DNA from: an uncultured Verrucomicrobia subdivision 3 bacterium
Lineage (GTDB): Bacteria; Verrucomicrobiota; Verrucomicrobiia; Limisphaerales; UBA11358
Reading direction: 5' to 3'
Assembly (NCBI GenBank): GCA_903850425.1
Contig: CAINLR010000193.1
Span: 1 to 64,000, forward strand
Length of the DNA: 64,000 nt
In this document: positions 1 to 9,296 of the stretch, in pieces
Layout: each line of letters opens with the position of its first letter
Position numbering within the stretch: the first letter of the stretch is position 1
Made by a program: the position numbers and the translations under genes
Notes under the pieces: model-generated
Told to the model about the DNA's origin: nothing
What the model saw: only the letters and a program-made list of their open reading frames with translations
The model's database searches: none

Positions 1-2
1 GC

Positions 3-254
3 TTTGATAAGGCACCATTGGCAGGCCGGTTTACTTGCCGCCCGCCCGTCGCAACTCCAACAAGCCAACGAATGTCAACCAACGCAAGCCAGTTTCTTTG
101 GTCATTGTTCCCCGTCGGACGGGATTGGTGTGCTAACAAGGCATATATCGAAACCGTCCCGGTGGAAGTCACCAATGGCAAGTTCACCATCACATTCACG
201 AGCAACGTGGAAAATCCGCAAATCAACGCGATCGAGCTTGTGCCGCAATCGTAA
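3..254 (+). CDS. 3' end of an exported protein with a malectin-like C-terminus (5' end outside window)
   Basis: The frame is open from the window edge to a TAA at 252-254, so only the C-terminal end is visible. The last 40 or so residues (KAYIETVPVEVTNGK, then ENPQINAIEL) look like the closing strands of a malectin/CBM-type beta-sandwich as found at the C-termini of large glycosidases such as GH2 enzymes. The roughly 40 residues before that do not look like a beta-sandwich, so a frameshift or degraded junction just upstream is possible. No function beyond probable carbohydrate binding can be given. Confidence 0.45.
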   Translation, partial: FDKAPLAGRFTCRPPVATPTSQRMSTNASQFLWSLFPVGRDWCANKAYIETVPVEVTNGKFTITFTSNVENPQINAIELVPQS

Positions 255-426
255 TTGCGCCCGGTTGCTGCGGTTTGAAAATCAGATCGGCTGGGATCAA
301 TGTCGTTGCCTGCGTGGGCACGACTTGTTCCCAGCTTTATTATTTTTCAGGGTTTCAATTGTAGAGTCCTCCAGTTTGGGCTTTCGCGCGGCGGGCTAGC
401 TTGACCGACCCAATGCTTTCATTAAA

Positions 427-1491
427 TCAACGTAGGCACTCGTAGAACTTGAGGCCGACGCCACTGGATCCCATGCTGGGATTCGAGCTTAGATAGAATC
501 CCTTGTTCAACCACGCATAGGGGCTGTCCACTCGAACCTCAAACATCGGAGCCAGCAATCCCATTGAACCGCCGTTGCGGACAATGATCACTTCCCCATC
601 GCTGGCTTGCCAGAGATAGCGCGCATCCAATGTCATCGAATTCTTCAAGTTCTGATAATCCGCACCCCCAGCGACGACTTTACCGGTGATCCTCCCGCGA
701 ATGGTTCCGCCGGTGATGGGAATGATGTTCCGGTTGCCGCGCTTCATCGCTCCTACCGATTGACTAGCGCCCAAGGTCACGTTTTCGCTTACGATCTGGT
801 CGCCCCTGCGCTCTCCGGCGGTTGCCTTCCGATAGTCCCACGACTGATCTTGAACATCCGTCGGCTTGCTCAGTTGGACCGAGTTTGCCGTCGTCGGCAC
901 CAGAACCACACCCGAAACATCATAGACGGTGATCCTCATCGTTTTGGCCGCCAAATCCACTTCCCGCCGCCCGGCGTATTTTCCGGTGTTGAGCCAGCTA
1001 TAGCTACTCGCATTGGGCGCTTCAAAATCCGGCACCATTCTCACGTCGCTCGAATTAGCTGCCGTGCCGGCGTTTCGCAGATAGATGTATTTGCCGTCGC
1101 TGGTTCGCAGCACAAGGAGCTGTTCAATCTCCATCGCACCGTTGGAAAAGTTCAACTGAAAGTCCAGCCCGCCGGGCATCACCGAACCGGTGATCTTCGC
1201 GCCCGATACCTCGCCGCCCTGAACGACAAATACTTTCCGTTGACCGTATGGCGTTTTACCCAAGTCATAAATCTGCTCCAGTTTCATGGTGGCCACCAAC
1301 ACCGGCACGCCACGTTCCGGCACGGGAATGCCCTCCGCCATCCCGCAAGGCCACGCCTTGTTTGGAACTAGAATTTTGTCCGCACCGTCGTAAGCGGACG
1401 CAGAGCGTTCGGTGCCAGACTGGCAGCCGCTCAAACCGCTCGCACAGACCAACAGCGCCAAAAGTGAAGTTATCCAGCGTTCGTATTTCAT
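427..1491 (-). CDS. Tandem DUF3237 lipoprotein
   Basis: Predicted exported lipoprotein of 354 residues. The N-terminus has a hydrophobic stretch ending in a LSGC lipobox (Cys23). Two copies of a DUF3237-type domain follow: about residues 55-195 (GGLDFQLN, then SDGKYIYLRN and a Y-W-L segment) and about 235-350 (GGADYQN, ASDGEVIIVRNGG, SPYAWLNKG). DUF3237 has no established reaction. A TTG 24 bases upstream is also in frame, but the ATG at 1491 places the signal peptide at the start. It is the last gene of the five-gene minus-strand operon, 27 bases after the esterase gene, so a role in handling xylan breakdown products or aromatic side groups is an inference from context only. Confidence 0.75.
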   Translation of the reverse strand: MKYERWITSLLALLVCASGLSGCQSGTERSASAYDGADKILVPNKAWPCGMAEGIPVPERGVPVLVATMKLEQIYDLGKTPYGQRKVFVVQGGEVSGAKITGSVMPGGLDFQLNFSNGAMEIEQLLVLRTSDGKYIYLRNAGTAANSSDVRMVPDFEAPNASSYSWLNTGKYAGRREVDLAAKTMRITVYDVSGVVLVPTTANSVQLSKPTDVQDQSWDYRKATAGERRGDQIVSENVTLGASQSVGAMKRGNRNIIPITGGTIRGRITGKVVAGGADYQNLKNSMTLDARYLWQASDGEVIIVRNGGSMGLLAPMFEVRVDSPYAWLNKGFYLSSNPSMGSSGVGLKFYECLR

Positions 1492-1518
1492 ATTAGGACC
1501 ACAGACAAGCGCCAACCG

Positions 1519-2397
1519 TCATTTTGGTTCCGCAACCTTGTAGCCAAGCAGCGGCAGCATAGCCTGCGCATAACGCGTTCCCAATTCCCGGTAGCCCGCC
1601 GCTGTGAAGTGCAGATGGTCCGGACGGCTGGTGCAGCCCGCCGACGAAACTACGTGTGCGGTGGGGATCGTCTTGGGCAAGGTGCCGATGATATTATTCA
1701 TGCTCGCGCAAGCGCCTTTTTGATCGGCATTCACGACTTCACCGGCGATCAGCGGCACATCTTTGGCCTTAAGATTCAAATCCTTCAGCAGGTTTTCGTA
1801 AACGCTTTTGACTTTGTTCGGCCACTCTTTGTCGTTGGTGTTGGATTCGCCTTGATGCAGCAAGATTCCTTTGATGACGCCATCTTTCTGCGCCAGTTTC
1901 GCCATGTCCACCAGATGCTGGTAGGGATTTCCACCGTAAGCCTTGATGATGTTTTTCATCCAAGGTGCAGCTGTTGACGCGTATGATTCGTAATTAGTCT
2001 TGTCGAACAGTTCAATTTTGCAGCCGGCGACAGAAACGTTGACGATCCCGATCTTCCGGTTTGGCGGAAGATTGGAAACGATGGTTCGGCCGAAGTAATC
2101 CGCCGGGCAAAGACCAGCCGAGGGGCGACACAGCGGCGGGACGGCGGGATACCAATTCCCCTTGGTTCTACTTTGTTTTGGAAAATCAACCGCCGCCAAC
2201 ATTTCAAAGCGTTCATCTACTGGGCCTTTGTCCTGTTCCTCAATTCCCGGAAAGCCCTCCATGTTGGACTGTCCAAAGCAGAGGAAGATGAAGCGTTTGC
2301 TCGTATGGGAAGACACGCTGGTCGTGCTGCAACTGGTCGTGCCGCATAGAATCAAACCGGCAAGCAGAAAAATTCCTAGGTTCAGTTTAATAATCAT
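1519..2397 (-). CDS. CE6-like acetylxylan esterase / SGNH sialate-O-acetylesterase family
   Basis: Exported carbohydrate esterase of 292 residues, expected to remove O-acetyl groups from xylan. The SGNH-type blocks are visible: GQSNMEG around residue 42 with catalytic Ser44, HQGESN in the middle, and DHLHF near the C-terminus supplying Asp and His. The N-terminal hydrophobic segment ends TTSC, a possible but weak lipobox. The frame extends 123 bases further upstream, but that part overlaps the tannase gene and encodes no signal peptide, so the ATG at 2397 is preferred. It lies 44 bases after the tannase/feruloyl esterase gene in the xylan operon, which fits a debranching role. Acetyl specificity is inferred from the family. 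Confidence 0.8.
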   Translation of the reverse strand: MIIKLNLGIFLLAGLILCGTTSCSTTSVSSHTSKRFIFLCFGQSNMEGFPGIEEQDKGPVDERFEMLAAVDFPKQSRTKGNWYPAVPPLCRPSAGLCPADYFGRTIVSNLPPNRKIGIVNVSVAGCKIELFDKTNYESYASTAAPWMKNIIKAYGGNPYQHLVDMAKLAQKDGVIKGILLHQGESNTNDKEWPNKVKSVYENLLKDLNLKAKDVPLIAGEVVNADQKGACASMNNIIGTLPKTIPTAHVVSSAGCTSRPDHLHFTAAGYRELGTRYAQAMLPLLGYKVAEPK

Positions 2398-2441
2398 GGA
2401 TTTGTTTTTAATGCAGGTAAAGGGACATTGCCAGGTAATTA

Positions 2442-4214
2442 TCAAGGCGCGGTGCTCTCGTAGGACGATGCGGATTCGGGCGGCCCGCTCTTGTAACGGG
2501 GATAGTTTGGATACGAACACAGCGGCAGGCTGCGACCAGCGGCGGTCACGACCAGCGTCTTGCCCGGAGCTTCGTTGCGCTCCACCCAGGCGGTGATCAG
2601 CGCGGTCTTGTCATATTGGTTTGGAATCTGAAACGTAGGAACGGATTGTCCGTCGCCAGTCGTTCCGCTGCTCCGGCCGCTTAAACCGTGGCCGGTCTGT
2701 GGAATGACGAAGAACCGGGCAAACGCATCCACCTGCTCTCGCCCCATCTTGTCGAGCACGGATTGAAAATAATCCATCTGCGCGCCAGGCGACGCCAACG
2801 TGTCATCCGTCCCGATCGTCACAATCATCTTGCCGCCGCGCTTGTAAAACGCGGAAAGATCGGGATTGGTCGAGTCGAAGCATTGCGATATTTCTTCACG
2901 CCGCGGGTTGAGCGAGCCGCCTTCCGCGTAGTCGAGCGGGTTTGCCGAAAGATTTTGCATGAGAAATCCCGTCACGCCGAGAACGCCCAAATGCCCGTGC
3001 ATCGGCGCGTTGTCTCCGGCTCCTTCTTGTCCGCGAAAACGCCGGTCGGCGATCAACCCGCTGCCCGAAGGATCAGTGTTCGGAACCCACATGCCGAATG
3101 AACGGACACCGTTCGCCAGCGGCGTGGCGAAGGGATAGCGGCTGTAAACAAATTTCAGGGTTTCGATCTGGCCGTCGGTCAGACGAGCGTTGGCAGAGGT
3201 GTCTGCCGGGTTCGAATCCACACCATCCGGAGCGCGCAAGGCTGCCCAAGGATTGCGCTTGGGATCACCTTGCGACAGGTCAAACAGCGCGCGGGCCGCC
3301 ATGTAGTTGTTGATGATTCCGTCTGCCAGTCCGTCGAGCTTGTCCGCCTGGCGCATGAATTCGGCGCGGATGGCGTTGACCTTGGCGCGGGTGACCCAAT
3401 TCGTCAGCGGCTTTTCTTGGATGCGGATCAATTCCGGCGCCAGCATCAAAGTGGAGAGACTCACAATCGGAACGTCCGCGACAATGCCATCGTAATCCGC
3501 CGGATATCTTTGCGCGACGGTCAACGCTTCACGTCCGCCTTGCGACGCGCCAATGTAATAATTGAAACGCGGCCGTTCGCCATACACGCGTTCCATGATC
3601 ACCATGGCCGCGTCGTGGGTTTTCTTCATCTGCAGGTAACCAAGATTGCGCATGGCTTCTTCATTGAGCGCCCAATCGTCACCGCCACGTCCGGCACTTG
3701 GTCCGCCAAACCCGCCCATTTGGTGACCGGAATCACTGCCATAGCGCGCAAAGCCGGCCGTCAATGAACCGGGACGATCGCTGTGCATCATGGGGACGAA
3801 TCCGTTGATGCCGCTCCCGCCCATTTGAATCGCCCGGCGACTCCAATTGGCTGGAAGCAACACGCGGAAATTAATCGGTTTTCCGTTTGGACCTTTCGGA
3901 GCAATCGAGCCGTCCACCGTCGCGTAAGCCACCGAGTTGCCCGTGGCCTCGACCCAGCGAGGCGAGGATAACGTGACCCCGCCGACCGGTTCGCCGATGG
4001 CGTCGGCTGGGATCGAAGTGCCCACCCTTTCCACCGTGACATCGGCAGCGGTGATCATACGATCAGCTGTCACCGCCGGAAGTTTTGTTCCGGGAGCGGG
4101 AATGGCGTCAGCCGCAGCTAGTGCAACCGGAAGTGCCAATAGCAACGCAAGACAGGTTTGAGCCAGAGTTGCGAGTCTGTGGATGAGGGCTTTGTTTAGC
4201 ATGAGGCGGCGCAT
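2442..4214 (-). CDS. Tannase/feruloyl esterase family protein
   Basis: Exported alpha/beta hydrolase of 590 residues in the tannase/feruloyl esterase family, which cleaves ferulate or gallate esters. A signal peptide covers about residues 5-34. The nucleophile elbow is GASQGGRE with Ser224, preceded by the family's HDAAMVIMERVYG segment, and the C-terminus has the typical PLCSYPNYPRYK ending. A Gly-rich insert (GGFGGPSAGRGG, about 167-178) sits just before the conserved WALN segment, where family members usually have a short loop. AAGGA lies just upstream of the ATG at 4214; a second in-frame ATG is at 4202. It is 31 bases downstream of the GH10 xylanase gene, consistent with removing ferulate cross-links from arabinoxylan. 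Confidence 0.85.
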   Translation of the reverse strand: MRRLMLNKALIHRLATLAQTCLALLLALPVALAAADAIPAPGTKLPAVTADRMITAADVTVERVGTSIPADAIGEPVGGVTLSSPRWVEATGNSVAYATVDGSIAPKGPNGKPINFRVLLPANWSRRAIQMGGSGINGFVPMMHSDRPGSLTAGFARYGSDSGHQMGGFGGPSAGRGGDDWALNEEAMRNLGYLQMKKTHDAAMVIMERVYGERPRFNYYIGASQGGREALTVAQRYPADYDGIVADVPIVSLSTLMLAPELIRIQEKPLTNWVTRAKVNAIRAEFMRQADKLDGLADGIINNYMAARALFDLSQGDPKRNPWAALRAPDGVDSNPADTSANARLTDGQIETLKFVYSRYPFATPLANGVRSFGMWVPNTDPSGSGLIADRRFRGQEGAGDNAPMHGHLGVLGVTGFLMQNLSANPLDYAEGGSLNPRREEISQCFDSTNPDLSAFYKRGGKMIVTIGTDDTLASPGAQMDYFQSVLDKMGREQVDAFARFFVIPQTGHGLSGRSSGTTGDGQSVPTFQIPNQYDKTALITAWVERNEAPGKTLVVTAAGRSLPLCSYPNYPRYKSGPPESASSYESTAP

Positions 4215-4245
4215 CTTAATCCTTAGTGTCGGTCAGGTAGAGATA

Positions 4246-5553
4246 CTATTTGGCTGCTGGCGGCACGCCCTCTGCCGCCTTGATCACCGCTGCAAGCGCA
4301 GGCTTGGGCAGATCGTTGGCATCAAACAGCAGCGGGCGGCCTTGGGCGCGCCATGACACGCCGTCATTCACACCCCAGAGCGTGACCACTTTCACAGAAT
4401 TTTGGTGCTTGAGGAACGCGCGGAAGAGTCCCGCGTAGGCATCCGCTAGTTTCTTGTCGGCATTGCTCACCAGGCCACCTTGTGTGGTAGCGGCGTTGGC
4501 AGCAACATCTCCGCTGTTACTGCGCTGGCCGCCCTGCGCGCTGTTGACGTCCAGCTCGGTGATGTGAATGGGCAGACCGAGCGTCTCCAATTCTGTTAGC
4601 GTCTTATCTTCCTCCTCAAAGCTCGGCGAAGAAACGCTGACGTGGGTTTGCGAACCAATGGCCATCACCGGGACACCCTGTGCTTGGAGTGACTTGATCA
4701 AGGTGATGAGCTTTTTGCGTTTGGCCGAGTTTTCCAGCGAATAGTCATTGTAGCGTAGGATCGCATCCGGATCGGCTTCGTGCGCGTATTCAAACGCTTT
4801 GGCGATGAAGTCCGGCCCGATGATTTCGGACCAGAGTGAGTTGCGCAGGACGTTGGTGCCACCGTCAGAGAGTGCTTCATTCACAACGTCCCAGACCTTG
4901 ATCTTGCCTTTGTAACGACCAACCACGGTGTGGATGTGGTCGCGCATCCGCTCCAGTAATTCATCGCGAGACGCGCGTGGTCCTGTGAATCCACCGCGGC
5001 CAAAGCCGCCGCCGAAACCGCGACCACCCCGACGGCCCAACGCGTTCGTTCCTGGTGCGCTGTTCGTGGTAGCTATCACCGGAGCCGGGGCAGGGATATT
5101 GGTAATTCCCGGCGGAGGATTAGTCCCTTGAAAAACCCAGTTGGGTGTCTGTCCATGCCAGACGAGGGTATGTCCCACGAGATACAGATTGTTCTTAATG
5201 CCAAATTCCACGAAGGCGTCCGCCGGCCCAAAGTCGTAGCCATCGGCACCGGGTCGTGGTTGGACCAGTGCCCACTTCAGGTCATTCTCCGGGACGATCT
5301 GGTTGAATTGTTCCAAGACAACGGCGGTGTCCTTTTTGACCTGATCCATGTTCCGATTGACGTTGTCGGCCTGGACCGAGGTGCCGGTGGGAATGGTGCG
5401 ATTGATGGCGACGCCGACATAGAAGTGATCCTTGTAGGCGTCTTTGAAGGTGGTAGGCTTGTTGTCAGCCGATTGGGCCGTTGCACCAATGGCCAGCAGC
5501 GCCGCGGTGAGGAAGCTAATGCGCGAGTTGAAATTTGAGTTGTGTGTTTTCAT
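4246..5553 (-). CDS. GH10 endo-1,4-beta-xylanase
   Basis: Exported endoxylanase of 435 residues. A signal peptide covers about residues 1-29, followed by a GH10 TIM barrel with NDLKWALVQP, GHTLVWHGQTPNWV, the acid/base Glu226 in WDVVNEALSD and the nucleophile Glu333 in HITELDVN. An insertion between barrel strands (about 143-192) holds a Pro/Ala linker and a Gly/Arg-rich tract (RRGGRGFGGGFGRGG), which is unusual for the family. It is the second gene of the minus-strand operon, 49 bases after the GH30 gene. It cuts the beta-1,4-xylan backbone outside the cytoplasm. There is no carbohydrate-binding module. Confidence 0.95.
   Translation of the reverse strand: MKTHNSNFNSRISFLTAALLAIGATAQSADNKPTTFKDAYKDHFYVGVAINRTIPTGTSVQADNVNRNMDQVKKDTAVVLEQFNQIVPENDLKWALVQPRPGADGYDFGPADAFVEFGIKNNLYLVGHTLVWHGQTPNWVFQGTNPPPGITNIPAPAPVIATTNSAPGTNALGRRGGRGFGGGFGRGGFTGPRASRDELLERMRDHIHTVVGRYKGKIKVWDVVNEALSDGGTNVLRNSLWSEIIGPDFIAKAFEYAHEADPDAILRYNDYSLENSAKRKKLITLIKSLQAQGVPVMAIGSQTHVSVSSPSFEEEDKTLTELETLGLPIHITELDVNSAQGGQRSNSGDVAANAATTQGGLVSNADKKLADAYAGLFRAFLKHQNSVKVVTLWGVNDGVSWRAQGRPLLFDANDLPKPALAAVIKAAEGVPPAAK
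4978..5040 (-). repeat. Gly/Arg-rich low-complexity insert in the GH10 xylanase
   Basis: Codons for about residues 172-192 of the xylanase read as alternating Gly, Arg and Phe (RGGRGFGGGFGRGG). Comparable inserts occur in at least four other exported enzymes in this window. The tract is in frame and does not disturb the flanking barrel strands. Confidence 0.75.
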
Positions 5554-5602
5554 GTGAGTAAGCTTGGGCCTTGCATTATTAGTTAGGCAGTTTGTTGAGT
5601 CA

Positions 5603-8131
5603 TTACTTTAAAAGTCGGTAAAATGTCAATGGAGTGCCGACTACTGTCGGCAGCGTCACCTGCCATTGACCTCCGATGATTTGCGGTGCTGGCGAAGGGA
5701 CGCTCACCCAGTTGCCCACGATGAGATTCGTGCGCGATTGCACGGTGAAGCCGGCGGAAGTCAGCGGCCATGAAAGGGTCAGATTATTTGCAGCGGCTGA
5801 AGAAGTGAGCGTTGGGCTGGCGGCGCTCAACAATTGACTGGAACCCAGGGCATACGTTGCAGCAATCTCGGCCGGGGAAAGCGCGACGCTGTAGATGCGA
5901 AACTCATCCATCAAGCCGTTGAAGTAAGGATCCGCCCACTGTGATTTACCAAGGTAATTGTTGCTGGTATTGCCGAGACTCGATGGCTTGAGCGTCATCG
6001 CGGTGTTGGTTCCCACCGGAACGCCATTCAAATACAGAACCCCGGTGTTCCCGCTGAGCGTCACGACGACATGATTCCACGTGCCCGTAGCCAAAGCTGA
6101 AGCGCCATTGATTTGCTGCTCGCCTCCGGGGCTGTTGGTGGTGATGGCAAAGCGCAGCCGACTGGTGCTGCCGTTCTGCGGCGTCAGGAACATGTAGGTC
6201 GTGGTGTTGTTGCCAAAATCAAAGATGCGAGTCCAGTTGGCCGTCGTATTAAGCTTCACCCAGGTTTCAATGGTGAAATTGGTCAACGCGCTGACAATGC
6301 CTGTCGGCAGGCTGACATATTGTTGTGAGTTGGAGGATAGGTTCAACTGGCCGCTCGAAAACGCGCCGCCAACAGGCAGCGTGCCGGTCCACGCTGGTCC
6401 ACTCACGGAATCCGCGACATTGGTGCCGCCAGTCTCACTGAAACTGTAGCGGTGGGTGAGCGCGGGCACCGGCACCGAGCTGAAGAACCAGACCGCACCG
6501 ACATTTGTATTGGCGCCGATGACTTCATCCACGCGCCAGAAATTGGTCGTCCCGCCCACCAGCGATGGATAGAAATTGGTGGCGGTCGTCATTCCCATAA
6601 ATTGCGGCGACGCCAGCGTGGCTTGAGCGATGGCATTGGAATCAAATCCCAGATAAACCACATGCGCCAGCGCGTTGCTTCCCGGCTGCCAGCTTAACGC
6701 GGAACTCAAAGCCACGCCGGCGGCACCGTTGGCGGGCGACGGATTCGTGGCCGGACCGACGTAAACATTCTGGTCGAGCACGACCGTTGTCAGTGAACGC
6801 GGCGGCAGCACTTGTCCGTTCGTCAACGAGCCGAGCGACCGGAAATAATAATTCGTGTTGGCGGTCTGATAAACGCTGGATTTGCCGACGCTAAACGTGC
6901 CGAAGTTGAAACTCATCGCCGACGAGACGCTGACGTTGGTGTTGATCAAAACCACCACGAGCCGGAGACCGTCGGGCGAAATAAACGCTGAAGACCGGAC
7001 GTTGTTGTCGTTGTCCGTCGCGCTCACGCGCTTGTAACCCGGATTGATGAAATACGAAAAATGTTTCATGGACCAGTAACTTGGCGAATACCACCAACCA
7101 TGTGACTGCGTGGGCGTGCCAGGCGGCGCGTTGGTCCAGGTGGACTGGGCGGCAAACGGATTCTCAATCTGAATCAGCCCGCCGCTGGTGCCCGGCCAGA
7201 CCAGATTCCAGTGGTTGTAGCCGCTGACCGATTCGACGACCAGGGAGTTGTGGATCAAATTCGCACATTCGATCAGGTCATTAACATCGCCATACTCGGT
7301 CATGAAACGCGGCTTGCTGGGAAACACATTGGTCGCCGAGCTGATCGCGGTGAGGAATGAATCCCCCGTCCCGCCGCCGTCGCCGTAGAGGTGGTGCGCC
7401 ACGCCATAGAAACTGTTCGAGTTCATGGTCGCGGCGTAGTTCTTCAGGTCGTTGTAGGAGATGTGGACGGTTTCCGGCGCGAGCAGTTTCGGTGGCGACG
7501 GCAGATTCGTCAGCTTTTTATAGACCGCATCCAGCGCCTTGGAGTAGCTCGCGTAGTTTGTGCCGTTCACCGTGTCTTCGGTCGGATGAAATATGCAAGA
7601 ATCGTAGGAGGCGACCCAGTCCGGTTCGTTTTGGATGCTAATCCAGGTGAGATTAACGCCATTGGACTGATACGCCTGAATTGAGTCATACCAATACTGC
7701 GCGAAATTGGTGTAAGCAAAGCTGCCGTCGGCATTGGTTATCAGCGTCCCGCCGTTGGCCACTTGGCCGTTGCTCTTCAAAAACGCCGGTGGCGACCATG
7801 AACTCATATAAACCGGAACCGAATGCCCCAAAACGCGATTGCCGTTGGCAACGATTTCGGTGGCGGCTGAATCGAAGCCCGCCAGGGTCGTTGGGTAACG
7901 ATACCAATCCCCCAGCCGCAGCATCGAGACGTTCAGTCCAGCGAAGGCATTCGTGTAAATCTCCTGTTTGTAAGGATGGGCAGTGATCCAGCCCGCATAA
8001 AACGCCGTCGCACCACCAAGCCCTTCGATGGTTTGATACTTCTTGGTCGCGTCAATCGTCGTCGTTGCCGCCTGGGCCGGAATCGCCGCCAGAATCATTA
8101 GTGCACCAAAAATTGGAATCAACTTGCGCAT
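5603..8131 (-). CDS. GH30 xylanase-like enzyme with C-terminal LamG domain
   Basis: Exported modular enzyme of 842 residues and first gene of the xylan operon. The signal peptide (MRKLIPIFGALMILAAIPAQA) supports the ATG at 8131; the upstream extension of the frame is not signal-like. The N-terminal half is a GH30 barrel plus beta domain (QTIEGLGGAT; acid/base Glu in SIQNEPDW; nucleophile Glu in FMTEYGDVN; GYNHWNLVW). A fibronectin-like linker follows, then a LamG/concanavalin-like sandwich (about 560-765: FTIETWVKL, WNHVVVTL, GLMDEFRIY), and a C-terminal beta domain ending FYRLLK. The GH30 shape and operon suggest a glucuronoxylanase or xylobiohydrolase. Subfamily cannot be fixed by eye. Confidence 0.9.
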   Translation of the reverse strand: MRKLIPIFGALMILAAIPAQAATTTIDATKKYQTIEGLGGATAFYAGWITAHPYKQEIYTNAFAGLNVSMLRLGDWYRYPTTLAGFDSAATEIVANGNRVLGHSVPVYMSSWSPPAFLKSNGQVANGGTLITNADGSFAYTNFAQYWYDSIQAYQSNGVNLTWISIQNEPDWVASYDSCIFHPTEDTVNGTNYASYSKALDAVYKKLTNLPSPPKLLAPETVHISYNDLKNYAATMNSNSFYGVAHHLYGDGGGTGDSFLTAISSATNVFPSKPRFMTEYGDVNDLIECANLIHNSLVVESVSGYNHWNLVWPGTSGGLIQIENPFAAQSTWTNAPPGTPTQSHGWWYSPSYWSMKHFSYFINPGYKRVSATDNDNNVRSSAFISPDGLRLVVVLINTNVSVSSAMSFNFGTFSVGKSSVYQTANTNYYFRSLGSLTNGQVLPPRSLTTVVLDQNVYVGPATNPSPANGAAGVALSSALSWQPGSNALAHVVYLGFDSNAIAQATLASPQFMGMTTATNFYPSLVGGTTNFWRVDEVIGANTNVGAVWFFSSVPVPALTHRYSFSETGGTNVADSVSGPAWTGTLPVGGAFSSGQLNLSSNSQQYVSLPTGIVSALTNFTIETWVKLNTTANWTRIFDFGNNTTTYMFLTPQNGSTSRLRFAITTNSPGGEQQINGASALATGTWNHVVVTLSGNTGVLYLNGVPVGTNTAMTLKPSSLGNTSNNYLGKSQWADPYFNGLMDEFRIYSVALSPAEIAATYALGSSQLLSAASPTLTSSAAANNLTLSWPLTSAGFTVQSRTNLIVGNWVSVPSPAPQIIGGQWQVTLPTVVGTPLTFYRLLK

Positions 8132-8236
8132 ATCAAAGCGGCACGGCTGACGATCATTGAAATGAAATGAATAAATTGCATTCGTGGTGCATGGAATCAG
8201 TTCAAGCAATTTCGACTAAAGCTCACGTTCTTGGCA

Positions 8237-8254
8237 ATATGACAACAATCATAT
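8237..8254. promoter_or_regulatory. Palindromic operator candidate, family 1 (ATATGAC-N4-GTCATAT)
   Basis: The sequence ATATGACAACAATCATAT has one mismatch to a perfect 7-4-7 palindrome and is embedded in a longer inverted repeat (8235-8256). It lies 106-123 bases upstream of the GH30 start codon. Four other copies occur before PUL promoters in this window (19449, 20281, 29607, 42311). Confidence 0.6.
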
Positions 8255-8396
8255 TGCACGCTGGCATCCGCCATAAGCAAAATTGTAATAATTTCCAAAC
8301 CGTGAATTAATCCCAAATGAAATGTTTTAGCATCTGGAGGTATGGCAAACGTCTTCACCAACGTTGTTGACGCCATAATTTCATGACAATTTACGT

Positions 8397-8412
8397 TTGT
8401 CCGACGGAACAA
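8397..8412. promoter_or_regulatory. TTGTCC-type inverted repeat in the divergent GH30/GH43 promoter region
   Basis: TTGTCC-GACG-GAACAA is an imperfect inverted repeat about 98-113 bases before the GH43 remnant start. A related and more perfect TTGTCCG palindrome is at 29541-29559, also in a divergent promoter region that carries a family 1 palindrome. The rest of the 8132-8509 gap is AT-richer and shows no gene. Confidence 0.35.
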
Positions 8413-8509
8413 CGTTCTAGCGTGCCTGCATTCCTGATGCTTGCAGAAGCCCATGTGCCAACACTTGAACCAATTATCGGTGAACTGGTTTAGCCGCGCA
8501 TCTGTTATT

Positions 8510-9247
8510 ATGAAACGATACAAATTCCTGACCATCTACAGCCTGATTGCGACCTCGGCGTTCACCCCGCGTCTGATGGCGGATTATCCCATCATGTCCC
8601 AGCGTTACCTGGCCGATCCGTCTTCGCTGGTCACCCAAGATCGTGTTTACATTTATTGCTCCGACGAGGATGAAAGCTCGGTTCAAGGCAGCTACCATAT
8701 TCCGGATGTCGTTTGCGCTTCCAGCAGTGACATGAAAAACTGGACTGATCATGGCTCGGTTTTCCGGGCGGCAAAGGCCACCACCTGGGCGAAGAAAATC
8801 TGGGCAACGGCCGCCATTGAGCGGGATGACAAGTTCTTCCTCTATTTCGGCAACGGCGGCGCGGATATTGGCGTGGCTGCCGCTCCAACTCCGGTCGGTC
8901 CGTTCTCCGAACCTTTGGGTAAATGTCTGATCAATTCACGAACGCCGGGAGTCATGCCGGCTCAAAACATGTGGCTCTTTGATCCAGGCTTTTTCATTGA
9001 CGATGACGGTCAGGCCTGCATTTATTTTGGCGGCAATGGCGACAACAACCTCCGTGCGGCCAGACTCAACCGTGAGATGATCAGTCTCGATGGCGAAGTC
9101 ATGAAAATGAACGCGACCAATTTTTTTGAGGCCGCCTGGGTCTTGAAGCGTCTCGGAACTTACTATTTCTCCTATTCGACCACCCCGAAAGCGCAGATGC
9201 GCATGGATTATATGGCCAGCAACAATCCGACGAATGGGTTCACCTAG
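8510..9247 (+). pseudogene. Truncated GH43 beta-xylosidase/arabinofuranosidase
   Basis: The frame starts with a plausible signal peptide and a GH43 propeller: YPIMSQRYLADPSSL (general base Asp), FDPGFFIDDDGQ (pKa-modulating Asp) and FFEAAWVLKRLGTYYFSYS (general acid Glu). It stops after MASNNPTNGFT at 245 residues, where full-length relatives continue with the fifth blade. Just past the TAG, another frame reads PNNELNNH, resembling the N-rich segment expected next in GH43, so the reading frame was broken and the 3' part lost. Catalytic residues remain, but without the last blade the propeller is unlikely to fold. The remnant runs straight into the GH29 gene. Confidence 0.75.
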
Positions 9248-9296
9248 GCGAGTCCCGTTGTCCGAATAATGAACTGAACAACCACTTAAGCAATCT

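Noticed and set aside
2610-2616. GTCATAT half-site inside the tannase gene
   Set aside because: The opposite arm (AGCGCGG) does not match the palindrome and it lies in coding sequence.
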